A stretch of DNA of 64,000 nucleotides from NORP181 sp047623555 (GTDB lineage: Bacteria; Pseudomonadota; Alphaproteobacteria; Rhodobacterales; Rhodobacteraceae), in NCBI GenBank assembly GCA_047623555.1, contig JBLHMP010000008.1:4595-68594 (forward strand), in the 5' to 3' direction. The number at the start of each line of letters is the position of its first letter. Within the stretch, counting starts at the first letter, position 1. This document shows, piece after piece, positions 25,743 to 34,512 of the stretch. A model generated the notes under the pieces. It searched no databases. It saw only the letters and a program-made list of their open reading frames with translations, and had not been told where the DNA came from. A program made the translations under genes and the position numbers.

Positions 25743-25784
25743 CGGGGTGAGGCCGCGTTTACAAAGCACAACGCGTTCACCCCG
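25743..25784. terminator. Hairpin between convergent Kef and cobT genes
   Basis: CGGGGTGA (25743-25750) pairs with TCACCCCG (25777-25784), with an inner GCGTT/AACGC stem. It lies between two converging genes and may terminate both, but lacks a clear T-run. Confidence 0.35.
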
Positions 25785-25814
25785 GCAGATAAATTTGATT
25801 TAACGCACCATGCT

Positions 25815-26831
25815 CTAGCTGTCCGAGACGCCAGCTTCGGCAAATGTTGCCATGCCGCTGTGACAGGCCACGGCGCTTTTCAGGATGTTGATCGCCAGCG
25901 CGCCGCCCGAGCCTTCGCCCAACCGCAGCCCAAGGGACAACAGCGGTTCTTTGTCCAGATTTTGTAGCAATAAACCATGCGCGCCCTCGGCACTTTGATG
26001 GCCTGCAACCGTGTGATCCAACGCGCCTTTGCTGGTTTCTGCAAGGCAGGCAGCCGCGGCACAACAGATGAACCCATCCAAAATTACCGGAATGTTCAGC
26101 GCGCGGGCGGCGGCAATTGCCCCGGCCATCGCCGCAATTTCGCGGCCGCCAAGACGCGCCAGAATGTCGATGCCGTCATGTGGGGATTGCGTGTGCAGCG
26201 CCACGCCTTCGGCAACCACCCGGGTTTTGTTCTGCAATCCGGCATCATCCACGCCGGTGCCGCGCCCGGTCCAATCCGCAGCATCGCCACCATAAAGCGC
26301 CGCACAAATCGCCGCTGCTGCCGTGGTGTTGCCAATGCCCATTTCGCCAACAACCAGCAAATCCGCGTCCGCATCCACCGCGTTCCAACCAACCTGCAAA
26401 GCCACAAAGCAATCCGCGTCATCCATTGCAGCGCTTTGGGTAAAGTCAGTCGTGGGCCGGTCAAGTTCGAGCGCAAACACATCCATTTTCGCACCCGCAG
26501 CCCGGGCCAATTGATTAATCGCGGCGCCGCCATGTTCGAAATTTGCCACCATCTGCACGGTAACTTCGGCAGGAAAGGCCGACACACCCTGTGCGGTTAC
26601 GCCGTGGTTTCCGGCGAAAACAATAACCTGCGGCGCCAAAATTTCCGGCCGACCCGTACCGCGCCAGCCGCCATACCAAATTGCCAACTCTTCCAGCCGC
26701 CCCAGCGCACCGGGGGGTTTGGTCAGTTGGCCATTGCGTTCACTTGCGGCGGCACTGGCGGCGCCATCGGGCCCTTTTGCCGCGGCAAGTAACGCGCGAA
26801 AAGTCGATAGATCAGAGAAGTCGGACAGCAT
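25815..26831 (-). CDS. cobT: Nicotinate-nucleotide-dimethylbenzimidazole phosphoribosyltransferase
   Basis: This 338-residue enzyme of late cobalamin synthesis makes alpha-ribazole phosphate from nicotinate mononucleotide and dimethylbenzimidazole. [15 protein letters not shown] near the N-terminus and [20 protein letters not shown] around residue 165 are family signatures; the latter lies near the substrate-binding loop. A later Glu near the C-terminus is catalytic in the family. It is divergent from cobS, which catalyses the next assembly step, with about 190 bases between. I looked for but did not see a cobalamin riboswitch there. Confidence 0.92.
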   Translation of the reverse strand: MLSDFSDLSTFRALLAAAKGPDGAASAAASERNGQLTKPPGALGRLEELAIWYGGWRGTGRPEILAPQVIVFAGNHGVTAQGVSAFPAEVTVQMVANFEHGGAAINQLARAAGAKMDVFALELDRPTTDFTQSAAMDDADCFVALQVGWNAVDADADLLVVGEMGIGNTTAAAAICAALYGGDAADWTGRGTGVDDAGLQNKTRVVAEGVALHTQSPHDGIDILARLGGREIAAMAGAIAAARALNIPVILDGFICCAAAACLAETSKGALDHTVAGHQSAEGAHGLLLQNLDKEPLLSLGLRLGEGSGGALAINILKSAVACHSGMATFAEAGVSDS

Positions 26832-27024
26832 GAAAGGCCTCGTTGCATCAAGATTGACCTCGGTGTTTAAAGCGTTTCAAGACTGTGTTGAAGTCAACAT
26901 AACCTCGAAACACGCGAAACATCAAAACGTCGTGGGCGTTTAAATATATTGTCGCGCAACAACAATATGTCTTATGGCTGTAACGGCTGCGGTCTCAATC
27001 GCAAGTCCCGGAAAGGCCCACCAC

Positions 27025-27798
27025 ATGCGTAAAAACGACATGGCTGTGATTTCTGCGCTGGATATTGCTGTGGCGCTGGTTCTGTTGACCCGCTTGCCCC
27101 TGCCCGCCCTGCCCGACCACGCCTTTAGGCGGCAGGCCTATGCCAGTTGGGCGTTTCCCTTGGTTGGTGCCCTGGTCGCGATGATTGCCGGTGGTATTGG
27201 ATGGGGTGCGTTTCGGCTGGGGCTGCCACTGGCGGCGGCCGCGGGAATATTGCTCGGGGTGCAGATTATCCTGACCGGGGCGATGCATGAGGACGGGTTG
27301 GCCGACAGTGTCGATGGGTTGTGGGGCGGGTTTAGCCGCGAACGGCGCCTTGAAATCATGAAAGACAGCGCCATTGGAACCTATGGGGTTCTTGCGCTGA
27401 TCCTGTCCGTGGGGCTACGCTGGGTGGCGCTGACCGCGCTTATTCCACTGGGGATTGGTGCGGTATTGGCCGCCGCGATCCTGTCACGCGCGGTGTTACC
27501 GTTTATCATGACGTCGCTGCCAGCAGCGCGCAACAGTGGCTTGTCCCATAGCGTTGGCGCGCCAAACACACGGGCCAGCGCGTTGGCGTTGGGCATTGGA
27601 GTGCTGTTGGCAACCTCACTGTTGGGCGCGGTTATTGTCCTGCCGATGATCCTCGCCTTTGGCGCGGTTTTTGCCTTTTGCCGCATCGCAATGTCCAAGA
27701 TTGGCGGCCAGACCGGCGACATTTTGGGCGCATCACAGCAGATCACCGAGGCGGTTGTATTATTGGCTCTGGCGGCAACGATTGGCCAGACGCTTTAA
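27025..27798 (+). CDS. cobS: Adenosylcobinamide-GDP ribazoletransferase
   Basis: This integral membrane enzyme of about 257 residues joins adenosylcobinamide-GDP to alpha-ribazole in cobalamin synthesis. It has about six to seven hydrophobic helices and the acidic motif HEDGLADSVDGLWGG (about 82-96 from this start) that binds metal and the nucleotide. I prefer ATG 27025, with GGAAAGG upstream; an ATG 17 codons further up (26974) lacks homology-like features. It is divergent from cobT and convergent with carD. Confidence 0.88.
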   Translation: MRKNDMAVISALDIAVALVLLTRLPLPALPDHAFRRQAYASWAFPLVGALVAMIAGGIGWGAFRLGLPLAAAAGILLGVQIILTGAMHEDGLADSVDGLWGGFSRERRLEIMKDSAIGTYGVLALILSVGLRWVALTALIPLGIGAVLAAAILSRAVLPFIMTSLPAARNSGLSHSVGAPNTRASALALGIGVLLATSLLGAVIVLPMILAFGAVFAFCRIAMSKIGGQTGDILGASQQITEAVVLLALAATIGQTL

Positions 27799-27818
27799 AC
27801 GCCAGCTGCATTAAACAA

Positions 27819-27846
27819 ATGTGGCAGACCCCAAGGCCCGCCACAT
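27819..27846. terminator. Hairpin between convergent cobS and carD
   Basis: ATGTGGC (27819-27825) pairs with GCCACAT (27840-27846) around a 14-base loop, between the stop codons of the two converging genes. A bidirectional terminator is plausible; no long T-run is present. Confidence 0.4.
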
Positions 27847-27868
27847 GTAATCGCAATATTAGCAGTGT

Positions 27869-28384
27869 TCAGGCGACAGCAACGCGCGCCATCAGCACAT
27901 CGCCAACCTGACGCGCGGCCAGAATTTCATCGCCACCGCCAACGGCCGCAACTTCGCGGGTCAGACGCTCCAAAGCCGCTTCATAAAGCTGACGCTCAGA
28001 ATAGCTCTGCTCGCGTTGATCATCGGTGCGGTGCAGATCGCGGACAACTTCGGCAATCGCGATCAGATCACCCGAGTTAATCTTTTGCTCATATTCCTGC
28101 GCGCGGCGCGACCACATGGCGCGTTTGACCTTGGCCTTACCCTTAAGCGTATGCATCGCGCGGTTGATCAGATCCGGCGAACTCAGATTGCGCAGACCAA
28201 TTTCGATGGCCTTATTCGTCGGCACCCGCAATGTCATTTTGTCCTTTTCAAAGGAAATCACGAACATTTCGAGACTAAATCCGGCGACTTCCTGCTCTTC
28301 GACCGAGATGATCTGACCAACGCCATGCGCGGGATAAACCACAAACTCATTTGGGCGAAAGTCGAGCTTTTTCGATTTTGACAT
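27869..28384 (-). CDS. carD: CarD-family transcriptional regulator
   Basis: This 171-residue RNA-polymerase-binding protein stabilises open promoter complexes in many bacteria. The N-terminal CarD/TRCF interaction domain (about 8-65) contains FVVYPAHGVGQIISVEEQEV and KMTLRVPTNKA. The helical C-terminus (WSRRAQEYEQKINSGDL, RSYSERQLYEAALERL-like) contacts DNA. AAGGAACA precedes the ATG. It is the downstream gene of a minus-strand run helicase, S4 protein, fdxA, carD, and a large hairpin lies 38 bases upstream of its start. Confidence 0.9.
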   Translation of the reverse strand: MSKSKKLDFRPNEFVVYPAHGVGQIISVEEQEVAGFSLEMFVISFEKDKMTLRVPTNKAIEIGLRNLSSPDLINRAMHTLKGKAKVKRAMWSRRAQEYEQKINSGDLIAIAEVVRDLHRTDDQREQSYSERQLYEAALERLTREVAAVGGGDEILAARQVGDVLMARVAVA

Positions 28385-28421
28385 TCATGTGTTCCTTACT
28401 TGCAACCGGTGTACAGCGACA

Positions 28422-28468
28422 AAAACACAGCAGCGGGGCATGAAGCATGTCCCGTCTGACTGTGTTTT
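28422..28468. terminator. Two-tier hairpin upstream of carD
   Basis: The outer stem AAAACACAG/CTGTGTTTT (28422-28430, 28460-28468) encloses an inner 8-bp stem GGGGCATG-AAG-CATGTCCC. A/T flanks on both sides give terminator-like ends in either direction. It lies 38-84 bases before the carD start, so it could end read-through from fdxA or act as an attenuator in the carD leader. The rest of the 290-base gap to fdxA holds no gene that I can see. Confidence 0.55.
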
Positions 28469-28596
28469 GACGCAACCAATACCACCCCAAACAGGTTCGT
28501 CCGTTGGGATGTTTCCGATCGCTGGCATCATTTATAACGGTAATATAGCACAAAATTCACCTAATCAAAAGTGGACGTTGCGGAATATGTTGAAAA

Positions 28597-28612
28597 CCTG
28601 AACGGGTTCAGG
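28597..28612 (-). terminator. Probable fdxA terminator
   Basis: CCTGAA-CGGG-TTCAGG forms a short stem; in the minus-strand sense it is followed by TTTTC. It lies about 63 bases after the fdxA stop. Confidence 0.45.
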
Positions 28613-28674
28613 CCCTTAGCAGCGGCTTATTGGCTGGATCATGTTGGATTTATTGCTGCAAGGCGGCGAATCAC

Positions 28675-29013
28675 CTAGCCGCCCTCGCCAGGTGTCTCTG
28701 AGAAATACTTCTCAAGCTTGCCAGTTTCGCCATCACGTTCGGCGGCCTTGGGCAGCTCATCCTTTTTGGTGATGATGACCGGCCAAAGCTCGGAATATTT
28801 ACGGTTGAATTCAACCCATTTATCGGTGTCAGGCTCGGTATCGGGGCGGATCGCGTCCGCCGGGCATTCCGGTTCACAGACGCCGCAATCGATGCATTCA
28901 TCAGGGTGGATCACCAACATGTTTTCGCCTTCGTAAAAGCAGTCCACGGGACAAACTTCGACGCAGTCGGTGTATTTGCAGGCGATGCAGGCATCATTGA
29001 CGATATAAGTCAT
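28675..29013 (-). CDS. fdxA: 7Fe ferredoxin FdxA
   Basis: This 112-residue soluble ferredoxin carries one 3Fe-4S and one 4Fe-4S cluster. The motifs are [20 protein letters not shown] (residues 9-28) and [12 protein letters not shown] (40-51). The C-terminal extension of about 50 residues, with the tyrosine-rich helix before [13 protein letters not shown], is typical of alphaproteobacterial FdxA. It lies between an S4-domain gene upstream and carD downstream on the same strand. Its electron partner here is not known. Confidence 0.92.
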   Translation of the reverse strand: MTYIVNDACIACKYTDCVEVCPVDCFYEGENMLVIHPDECIDCGVCEPECPADAIRPDTEPDTDKWVEFNRKYSELWPVIITKKDELPKAAERDGETGKLEKYFSETPGEGG

Positions 29014-29181
29014 GCGGCTCTTTCAGATTCACTTTTTCGGGCATTAGGTAATTCAGCGACGCCCGGCATTCAAGACGTCATTGTCATCATGTGTAACGGG
29101 AAGGACCGTGTCCACGTGAACGTAGGGCGATGTGGAACAGATTTCCACCTAAACAGGGCAACATAGCGTCTGGTTCTGCCC

Positions 29182-29541
29182 CTAATTGGTACCACGCAAC
29201 GCATCCAGCGCCCGGCGGGCTTTTTTGGTGGGCCGCTCGCCGACCCGCTCAACCCGAGCAGACTTGACCGGCGGCGACAGATCCTCGTATAGCGCCTGCG
29301 CCTCAGCCGCCGGACCGCGCCGCGTGCCCAACGCAATCACCCGAATAACACGAACGTCGTGTTCCTGTTGAAAGGTCAGAACCACGTCAGCGGACACCGC
29401 AAATGCGGCTTTGCTAACCCGCGTGCCGTCGACACGCACATGGCCAGCGGTCACCTGTTTGGCCGCCAGCGTGCGGGTTTTGAAAAACCGCGCATGCCAG
29501 AGCCATTTGTCGAGGCGAAGTTTGCTCCCCGCCTCGCCCAT
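29182..29541 (-). CDS. S4-domain RNA-binding protein (HslR-like)
   Basis: This 119-residue basic protein has an N-terminal S4 RNA-binding fold (about 7-70): RLDKWLWHARFFKTRTLAA then VTAGHVRVDGTRV. In E. coli the HslR homologue rescues stalled 50S subunits with peptidyl-tRNA after heat shock. The gene starts three bases after the helicase stop, so the two RNA-related genes are co-transcribed. Domain identity is clear; equivalence to HslR is likely but not proved. Confidence 0.87.
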   Translation of the reverse strand: MGEAGSKLRLDKWLWHARFFKTRTLAAKQVTAGHVRVDGTRVSKAAFAVSADVVLTFQQEHDVRVIRVIALGTRRGPAAEAQALYEDLSPPVKSARVERVGERPTKKARRALDALRGTN

Positions 29542-29544
29542 CTG

Positions 29545-32505
29545 CTATTTGTTGTCTTTCAGCCCCATAAGAGCGGCTGCAAACGGATTATCGGGATCAA
29601 TCGGCTTTTCATAACGCGGCGGACGGGCCGTAAAGGTTTTAGCAGCCTCCTGCGGACGCTCACCGGGCTTTTTACCCCGAGGTTTACCGCGCGGCTTGCC
29701 TTTGCCTTGCGGTTTATCGCCATCTTGCCGACCCCGAGGACGGTTGTTTGACGGACGGTTGTTTGACGGACGGGCACGCGACCAGATGAAGGTGTAAAAC
29801 ACCTCTTGTTCAGGGGCCTCTTCACCCTTGTCGTCTGCTACAGCGTCTTCGGCTACCGGCGACTCGATAGGCGTTTCCACCTCAGTCACCTCAGCCAGAG
29901 CTTCTGGCGTTGCTTCAGCATTGGCTGCTGTGACGTCGCCCTCTGGCTTGGCTTCAACATCATCTGCTTTGGCGTCTTCTGGCTTGGCCTCATTTTTCGG
30001 GGCCTCATCTTTGGCGGCCTCATCTTTGGCGGCCTCATCTTTGGCGGCCTCATCTTTGGCGGCCTCATCTTTCAGGGCGTCTTCAGTCGGGGCCTGTTCG
30101 GTCGGGGCGTCAGCAACCGAAGCCGCCTTTACCTTAACCCGCTCGGCTTTTTCGGCCTTATAGCCCAACCCCTGCATCAGGTCGGCAAATTGCTCAAGCG
30201 TCATGCCGGTGATCGACAACATATCGGGTTTGGCCTCAAATCCGCCGCGGCTGTCCTCGGATCGCAACATGTCGGCCAGGCGTTCCAGCATATCAATGCG
30301 GATCGCGCGCGACCCTGCTGCACGATAACCGCACATGGTGTCCGTGCCCACAGGCGCGTCTTTGGCGACCGGAACCGTGACCAACCCCGGAGGTGGCGAT
30401 TCGGGGAACTCTTGCAAACCTTTGATAAGTGACCACAAAACCAGACGAAGTCGGGTTGGCGCGGGTTTCAGCAGCAACGGCATAAAGATGGTGAACTGAC
30501 CAAACCGGATGCCGTGTTTGCGCAATGCGCCGCGCGAATCCTGATCCAGATCCTTGACCTCTTGGGCCACGTCATCGCGCAGCAAGATGCCCAGCGCTTC
30601 GACCATGCGGAACGCAAAACCGCGCGCCTGACCTGTCAATTCTTCGTCGCGTTGCAGGTTCAGCAGCGGTTCAAAAAGTGCCGCGATCTTGCGGTCGATA
30701 AAATGTTGCAACCGGCGTTGCACTTTCTGCGTGACATCCGGGCCAGCGGCCTCATCGACAAACACATCAATAGACGGCTTCATCGGCTCGGCCCCGGCGA
30801 CAAGTTTGCCAACGGCATATTCGCCCCACATCAGACCACCCTGTTCGGTAAAGTCGATTTCGGTATCGGGGGCGTTATAAAACCGGTCTGCGCGCAGATG
30901 GAAATGCGGCGCCAGCGCCTTGATCGATGCCGCCTTGAGCACCTTCTCTTCGGCGCTTGATGCGCTTTTGTCCGGGGAAAACCGGAAACCTTCGAGTTTA
31001 CCGACGAATTCACCTTCGACGGTCACTTCACCTTTATCGTTTACTTCGGCCAATATGGCCTCCTTTTGGTTGAGCCGCCGCAAGAGCACGGATGTGCGCC
31101 GGTCCACAAATCTTTGGGTCAAACGCTCGTGCAGCGCATCCGACACTCTGTCTTCTACAGCGCGGGTTTCGCCGCGCCAATGGCTTTCGTCATGTAACCA
31201 GCCTTTGCGCTGCGCCACATAGGTCCATGTTCGGATAAACGCCAGCCTTTTACTCAATGTGTCAATATCGCCATCTGTCCGGTCGATACTATTAATCTGT
31301 TGCGCAATCCAATCTTCAGGCACCGCACCGCGTTCATGCAGGTGATTAAAGATAGTTTCAAGCAGCCCGGTATGTTCGCCGTGGCTGATACTGCGAAAAT
31401 CCGGGATGCGGCAAACATCCCACAACAGCCGCACCGACGCCGTGTCACTGGCGCGGGCGCCAACTTCGGCGATTTGCGACAGTGTTTTCAGCGCGCCCAG
31501 ATCATCGGCTTGCCGGGCGCGGATCAGGTTTTCGTTGTCGGGCGGCGTTTCCAGCGACTTGATCAGCGCATCGGTCGACCCAAACCGCAATGCCGCGCTG
31601 CGCCAATTCAATTTGCGCAACGGCGTAAACCTGTGATCCATGATCGCCTGTGCCATACCATCATCCAATGGCCGCGCGTCGCCGGTGACGCCAAACGTGC
31701 CATCCGACATGCCGCGCCCGGCCCGCCCGGCGATCTGCGCCAGCTCATTGGCGGCCAGCGGACGCATCCGGTGGCCATCAAATTTGCTCAGTGATGAAAA
31801 CGCCACGTGGTCAATATCTAGGTTCAGCCCCATGCCGATCGCATCGGTCGCCACCAGATAATCAACCTCGCCGTTTTGGTACATTTCCACTTGGGCGTTA
31901 CGTGTTCGCGGGGACAGCGCCCCCATCACCACCGCGGCGCCGCCCTTTTGGCGACGAATCAGTTCGGCGATGGCATAGACGTTGTCGACCGAAAACCCGA
32001 CAATCGCACTGCGCGCCGGCATCCGGCTGATTTTCTTGGCCCCCGCATAGGTCAGCTTGGACATGCGTTCGCGGTGCATAAACTGCGCCTCGGGCACCAG
32101 TTGCTGAATCGCGCCGCGCATGGTGTCACTGCCTAAAAACAGCGTTTCATGCAGGCCCCGCGCGCGCAGCAACCGGTCGGTAAACACATGGCCGCGCTCT
32201 GGATCGGCGCAAAGCTGGATTTCGTCGATGGCCAGAAAATCAACGCCCATGCCTTCGGGCATCGCCTCAACCGTACAGACCCAGTATTTCGTACGCGGCG
32301 GCAAAATACGCTCTTCGCCAGTAACAAGCGCCACCACAGACGGGCCACGAATGGCCACGATTCGCTCATAAACCTCGCGCGCGAGCAGGCGCAGCGGCAG
32401 CCCGATCACCCCAGTGCGGTGGCCCAACATCCGTTCAATCGCGTAATGCGTTTTGCCTGTATTGGTGGGGCCCAAAACGGCCACAACTCGGGATGACCCA
32501 GTCAC
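29545..32505 (-). CDS. SUV3-like DExH RNA/DNA helicase with low-complexity C-terminus
   Basis: This 986-residue helicase has its ATPase motifs at the N-terminus: Walker A VLGPTNTGKTHYAIERM, Walker B IDEIQLC, motif V ATDAIGMGLNLDIDH and motif VI QIAGRAGRG. The following helical domains fit the mitochondrial SUV3 / alphaproteobacterial family. The last 200 residues are charged and disordered, with five near-identical KDEAA repeats (positions 30001-30075) and a basic tail rich in Arg, Gly, Pro and Lys that could bind RNA. The start is GTG 32505. The S4 gene follows directly. A role in RNA turnover is the family expectation. Confidence 0.85.
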   Translation of the reverse strand: MTGSSRVVAVLGPTNTGKTHYAIERMLGHRTGVIGLPLRLLAREVYERIVAIRGPSVVALVTGEERILPPRTKYWVCTVEAMPEGMGVDFLAIDEIQLCADPERGHVFTDRLLRARGLHETLFLGSDTMRGAIQQLVPEAQFMHRERMSKLTYAGAKKISRMPARSAIVGFSVDNVYAIAELIRRQKGGAAVVMGALSPRTRNAQVEMYQNGEVDYLVATDAIGMGLNLDIDHVAFSSLSKFDGHRMRPLAANELAQIAGRAGRGMSDGTFGVTGDARPLDDGMAQAIMDHRFTPLRKLNWRSAALRFGSTDALIKSLETPPDNENLIRARQADDLGALKTLSQIAEVGARASDTASVRLLWDVCRIPDFRSISHGEHTGLLETIFNHLHERGAVPEDWIAQQINSIDRTDGDIDTLSKRLAFIRTWTYVAQRKGWLHDESHWRGETRAVEDRVSDALHERLTQRFVDRRTSVLLRRLNQKEAILAEVNDKGEVTVEGEFVGKLEGFRFSPDKSASSAEEKVLKAASIKALAPHFHLRADRFYNAPDTEIDFTEQGGLMWGEYAVGKLVAGAEPMKPSIDVFVDEAAGPDVTQKVQRRLQHFIDRKIAALFEPLLNLQRDEELTGQARGFAFRMVEALGILLRDDVAQEVKDLDQDSRGALRKHGIRFGQFTIFMPLLLKPAPTRLRLVLWSLIKGLQEFPESPPPGLVTVPVAKDAPVGTDTMCGYRAAGSRAIRIDMLERLADMLRSEDSRGGFEAKPDMLSITGMTLEQFADLMQGLGYKAEKAERVKVKAASVADAPTEQAPTEDALKDEAAKDEAAKDEAAKDEAAKDEAPKNEAKPEDAKADDVEAKPEGDVTAANAEATPEALAEVTEVETPIESPVAEDAVADDKGEEAPEQEVFYTFIWSRARPSNNRPSNNRPRGRQDGDKPQGKGKPRGKPRGKKPGERPQEAAKTFTARPPRYEKPIDPDNPFAAALMGLKDNK
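29735..29771. repeat. 15-bp direct repeat in the helicase tail (GTTTGACGGACGGTT)
   Basis: The unit GTTTGACGGACGGTT occurs in tandem just after position 29735, encoding a doubled Arg-Pro-Ser-Asn-Asn segment. It is a second, shorter expansion in the same disordered C-terminus. Confidence 0.6.
30001..30072. repeat. 15-bp tandem repeat within the helicase gene
   Basis: GGCCTCATCTTTGGC is repeated exactly four times (30001-30060), followed by a partial fifth copy (30061-30072). It encodes Lys-Asp-Glu-Ala-Ala units in the disordered tail. Unit length is a multiple of three, so copy-number change keeps the frame. Confidence 0.9.
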
Positions 32506-32532
32506 CTATGCCCCCTGGTCCAAATGTCGGAC

Positions 32533-33102
32533 CTACAATGTCTTGCCCATGACGCGGGGCCCTAGTCGTTCAAGTGCATCAGTAGCGGCTTCGTGGTGCG
32601 GATGTATAGCCTGAACGCGCGTATAGGCCTCATAGGCGCGTTTTTCATCGCCAAAGGTTTCCAGAATAGCGGCGAGCCCTAAAATGGCGTTGTAATTGTT
32701 CGGGTTCAGCGCCAGCGCCGTTTCCAGATCAAGCAGCGCCGGGCCCAACAAATCAGCGGCAAAATAGGCCCGTGCCCGCACGCTATAGCCTTCGGCAAAA
32801 TCCGGAGCATGGTCGGTCAACGCCGTCAGATGTTCGATCGCGGCGGCAATATCGCCAACCTCCAACGCGTCGCGGCCACGTTTGAGCAACAGGTCCATCG
32901 ATGCCGAGCCGCTTTTGCCCCAAATCGCCTGCAATTGCCGCCCTAAACGCTGTGCCTGAGCCTCATTCGCAACTGCCAGTTGTTCTAACAACACAGTTTC
33001 ATCGGTCAAATCAGCATTTTGGGCACTCACAGGCAAGCAAAGCGTGACTATCACCGCAATTGCCGCCACGGTACTTTTGAATATGGGGTGTTCAATGCTC
33101 AT
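32533..33102 (-). CDS. Exported tetratricopeptide-repeat protein
   Basis: This protein of about 189 residues has a signal peptide (to about residue 27, VTLCLPVSAQN). TPR-type helix pairs follow between about 75 and 180, for example AAIEHLTALTDHAPDFAEGY, ALLDLETALALNPNNYNAIL and AYEAYTRVQAIHPHHEAATD. It should act in the periplasm as a protein-binding scaffold. ATG 33102 gives a proper signal sequence; the frame stays open 18 codons further up. It lies upstream of the helicase on the same strand with 27 bases between. Confidence 0.8.
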   Translation of the reverse strand: MSIEHPIFKSTVAAIAVIVTLCLPVSAQNADLTDETVLLEQLAVANEAQAQRLGRQLQAIWGKSGSASMDLLLKRGRDALEVGDIAAAIEHLTALTDHAPDFAEGYSVRARAYFAADLLGPALLDLETALALNPNNYNAILGLAAILETFGDEKRAYEAYTRVQAIHPHHEAATDALERLGPRVMGKTL

Positions 33103-33175
33103 AACATTGGCCAGTGTAACGCGATGCGCGTCGATTTCCAGACACAAGCGCATCAATCTTTAATGAGGACGACAC

Positions 33176-33460
33176 ATGAGCGACTTTCTTGAGCAGGCTG
33201 CGGCCCAGCTGAATGACAAAATTGCTGACTTTGACGGCACCGCAAAATTCGCCATCCAAGGCACAGGGGCCATCATGCTCTCCGGCGACGGCGCCCGCGT
33301 TGCTGACGAAGAGGCCGATGTCACCATGACGGCCGACGCCGATACATTTCAAGCGATCTTTTCCGGCGAAATGAACCCAACCAGCGCTTTTATGACCGGC
33401 AAGCTGACCATTGATGGTGACATGGGTATGGCGATGAAATTGGCGTCGGCTCTGGCCTGA
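33176..33460 (+). CDS. SCP2 sterol-carrier-like domain protein
   Basis: This 94-residue protein consists almost entirely of an SCP2 domain, a small lipid-binding fold: [35 protein letters not shown] and the terminal [15 protein letters not shown] are typical. Its stop overlaps the start of the lysophospholipase-like gene (ATGA), which indicates co-translation and suggests a shared role in lipid handling. Confidence 0.85.
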   Translation: MSDFLEQAAAQLNDKIADFDGTAKFAIQGTGAIMLSGDGARVADEEADVTMTADADTFQAIFSGEMNPTSAFMTGKLTIDGDMGMAMKLASALA

Positions 33461-34413
33461 TGACCATGACACCCGCGCCCCTATTTGATGACATAGCAGA
33501 CGGGCCATCCGGGGGCGTGGCGCATTGGATCACTACAGCAGACGAGGTGCGCATTCGCATTGGCCATTGGCGCCCCAAGGGGGGCACCCAAGGCACTGTG
33601 CTGATGTTTCCCGGCCGCACCGAATATATCGAAAAATACGGCCTTTTGGCGCGGGATCTCGCGGCACGGGGCTATGCGATGCTGGCGGTTGATTGGCGGG
33701 GTCAGGGCCTCGCCGACCGCCTGCTCCCAGAGGGCCGCATTGGCCATGTCGCGCAATTCATCGACTACCAAAAAGACATCGCCGCAGTAATGCGCGCAGC
33801 GCGCGAACTTGACCTGCCGCGCCCGTTCCATTTGCTGGCCCACTCCATGGGCGGCGCCATTGGCCTGCGCGCGGTGATGGAGGGGCTGCCGGTGCAGACC
33901 TGCGCCTTTAGTGCACCCATGTGGGGCATCCAGCTGACACCCTTGATGCGCCCGCTGGCACTGGCCTTGGCCTATGGCGGCACCAAACTGGGCTTTGGCG
34001 AAACGATCACCCCCAACTCAGACCTGGATAATTACGTGCTGACGCAGCTGTTTGAAGGCAATGTCCTGACCTCAGACCGCGACATGTACAAACAAATGCA
34101 AGACCAGCTAGCCAGCCACCCAGAGCTTGGCCTTGGCGGCGCCAGCCTGAACTGGCTACGCGAATCACTGTCTGAAACCAGCCATTTGGTTGAACGCTCC
34201 TCTCCCGATATTCCTTGCGTGACCTTCCTTGGCAGCAATGAACAAATCGTCGACCCGCAGCGCATCATCGACCGCATGGATGTCTGGCCACGTGGCACAC
34301 TTGAGATTATCGAAGGCGGTGAGCACGAAGTCCTGATGGAATCCCCAACCACCCGGGCCTCGGTTCTTGACCGCCTAGAAACCTTGCTTTCAAACGGCAA
34401 AGACGCCAGCTAG
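33460..34413 (+). CDS. Alpha/beta hydrolase (lysophospholipase PldB-like)
   Basis: This 317-residue serine hydrolase has the nucleophile elbow LLAHSMGGAIGLRAV (Ser near residue 130), an oxyanion region near MFPGRTEYIEKYG, and a late Asp/His pair in SNEQIVDPQRI and EGGEHEVLMESP. This layout matches the Hydrolase_4 / monoglyceride lipase-lysophospholipase group. It overlaps the SCP2 gene by one base. The natural lipid cannot be read from the sequence. Confidence 0.83.
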   Translation: MTMTPAPLFDDIADGPSGGVAHWITTADEVRIRIGHWRPKGGTQGTVLMFPGRTEYIEKYGLLARDLAARGYAMLAVDWRGQGLADRLLPEGRIGHVAQFIDYQKDIAAVMRAARELDLPRPFHLLAHSMGGAIGLRAVMEGLPVQTCAFSAPMWGIQLTPLMRPLALALAYGGTKLGFGETITPNSDLDNYVLTQLFEGNVLTSDRDMYKQMQDQLASHPELGLGGASLNWLRESLSETSHLVERSSPDIPCVTFLGSNEQIVDPQRIIDRMDVWPRGTLEIIEGGEHEVLMESPTTRASVLDRLETLLSNGKDAS

Positions 34414-34424
34414 CGCCACCCGCT

Positions 34425-34462
34425 CTTTCTTCTTTCTAAAAATATCCCCGCCGGAGGCAAAA
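34425..34462. repeat. Dispersed intergenic element, copy 2 (inverted)
   Basis: The 23 bases at 34440-34462 are the exact reverse complement of the cores at 22039-22061 and 45406-45428, preceded by TTTCTTTCTAA. It lies between the lysophospholipase and pepF genes. Confidence 0.75.
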
Positions 34463-34512
34463 TTTGGCTTTGGCGTCCCTATATACCCAAAGATACAATC
34501 AATGAGGTTCCC

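Noticed and set aside
26832..27024. Cobalamin riboswitch between cobT and cobS
   Set aside because: No GCCACTG-type B12 box or the expected multi-stem arrangement is visible in the gap.
30001..30072. CRISPR-like short repeats
   Set aside because: The 15-bp units are directly adjacent with no spacers and lie in frame within the helicase gene.
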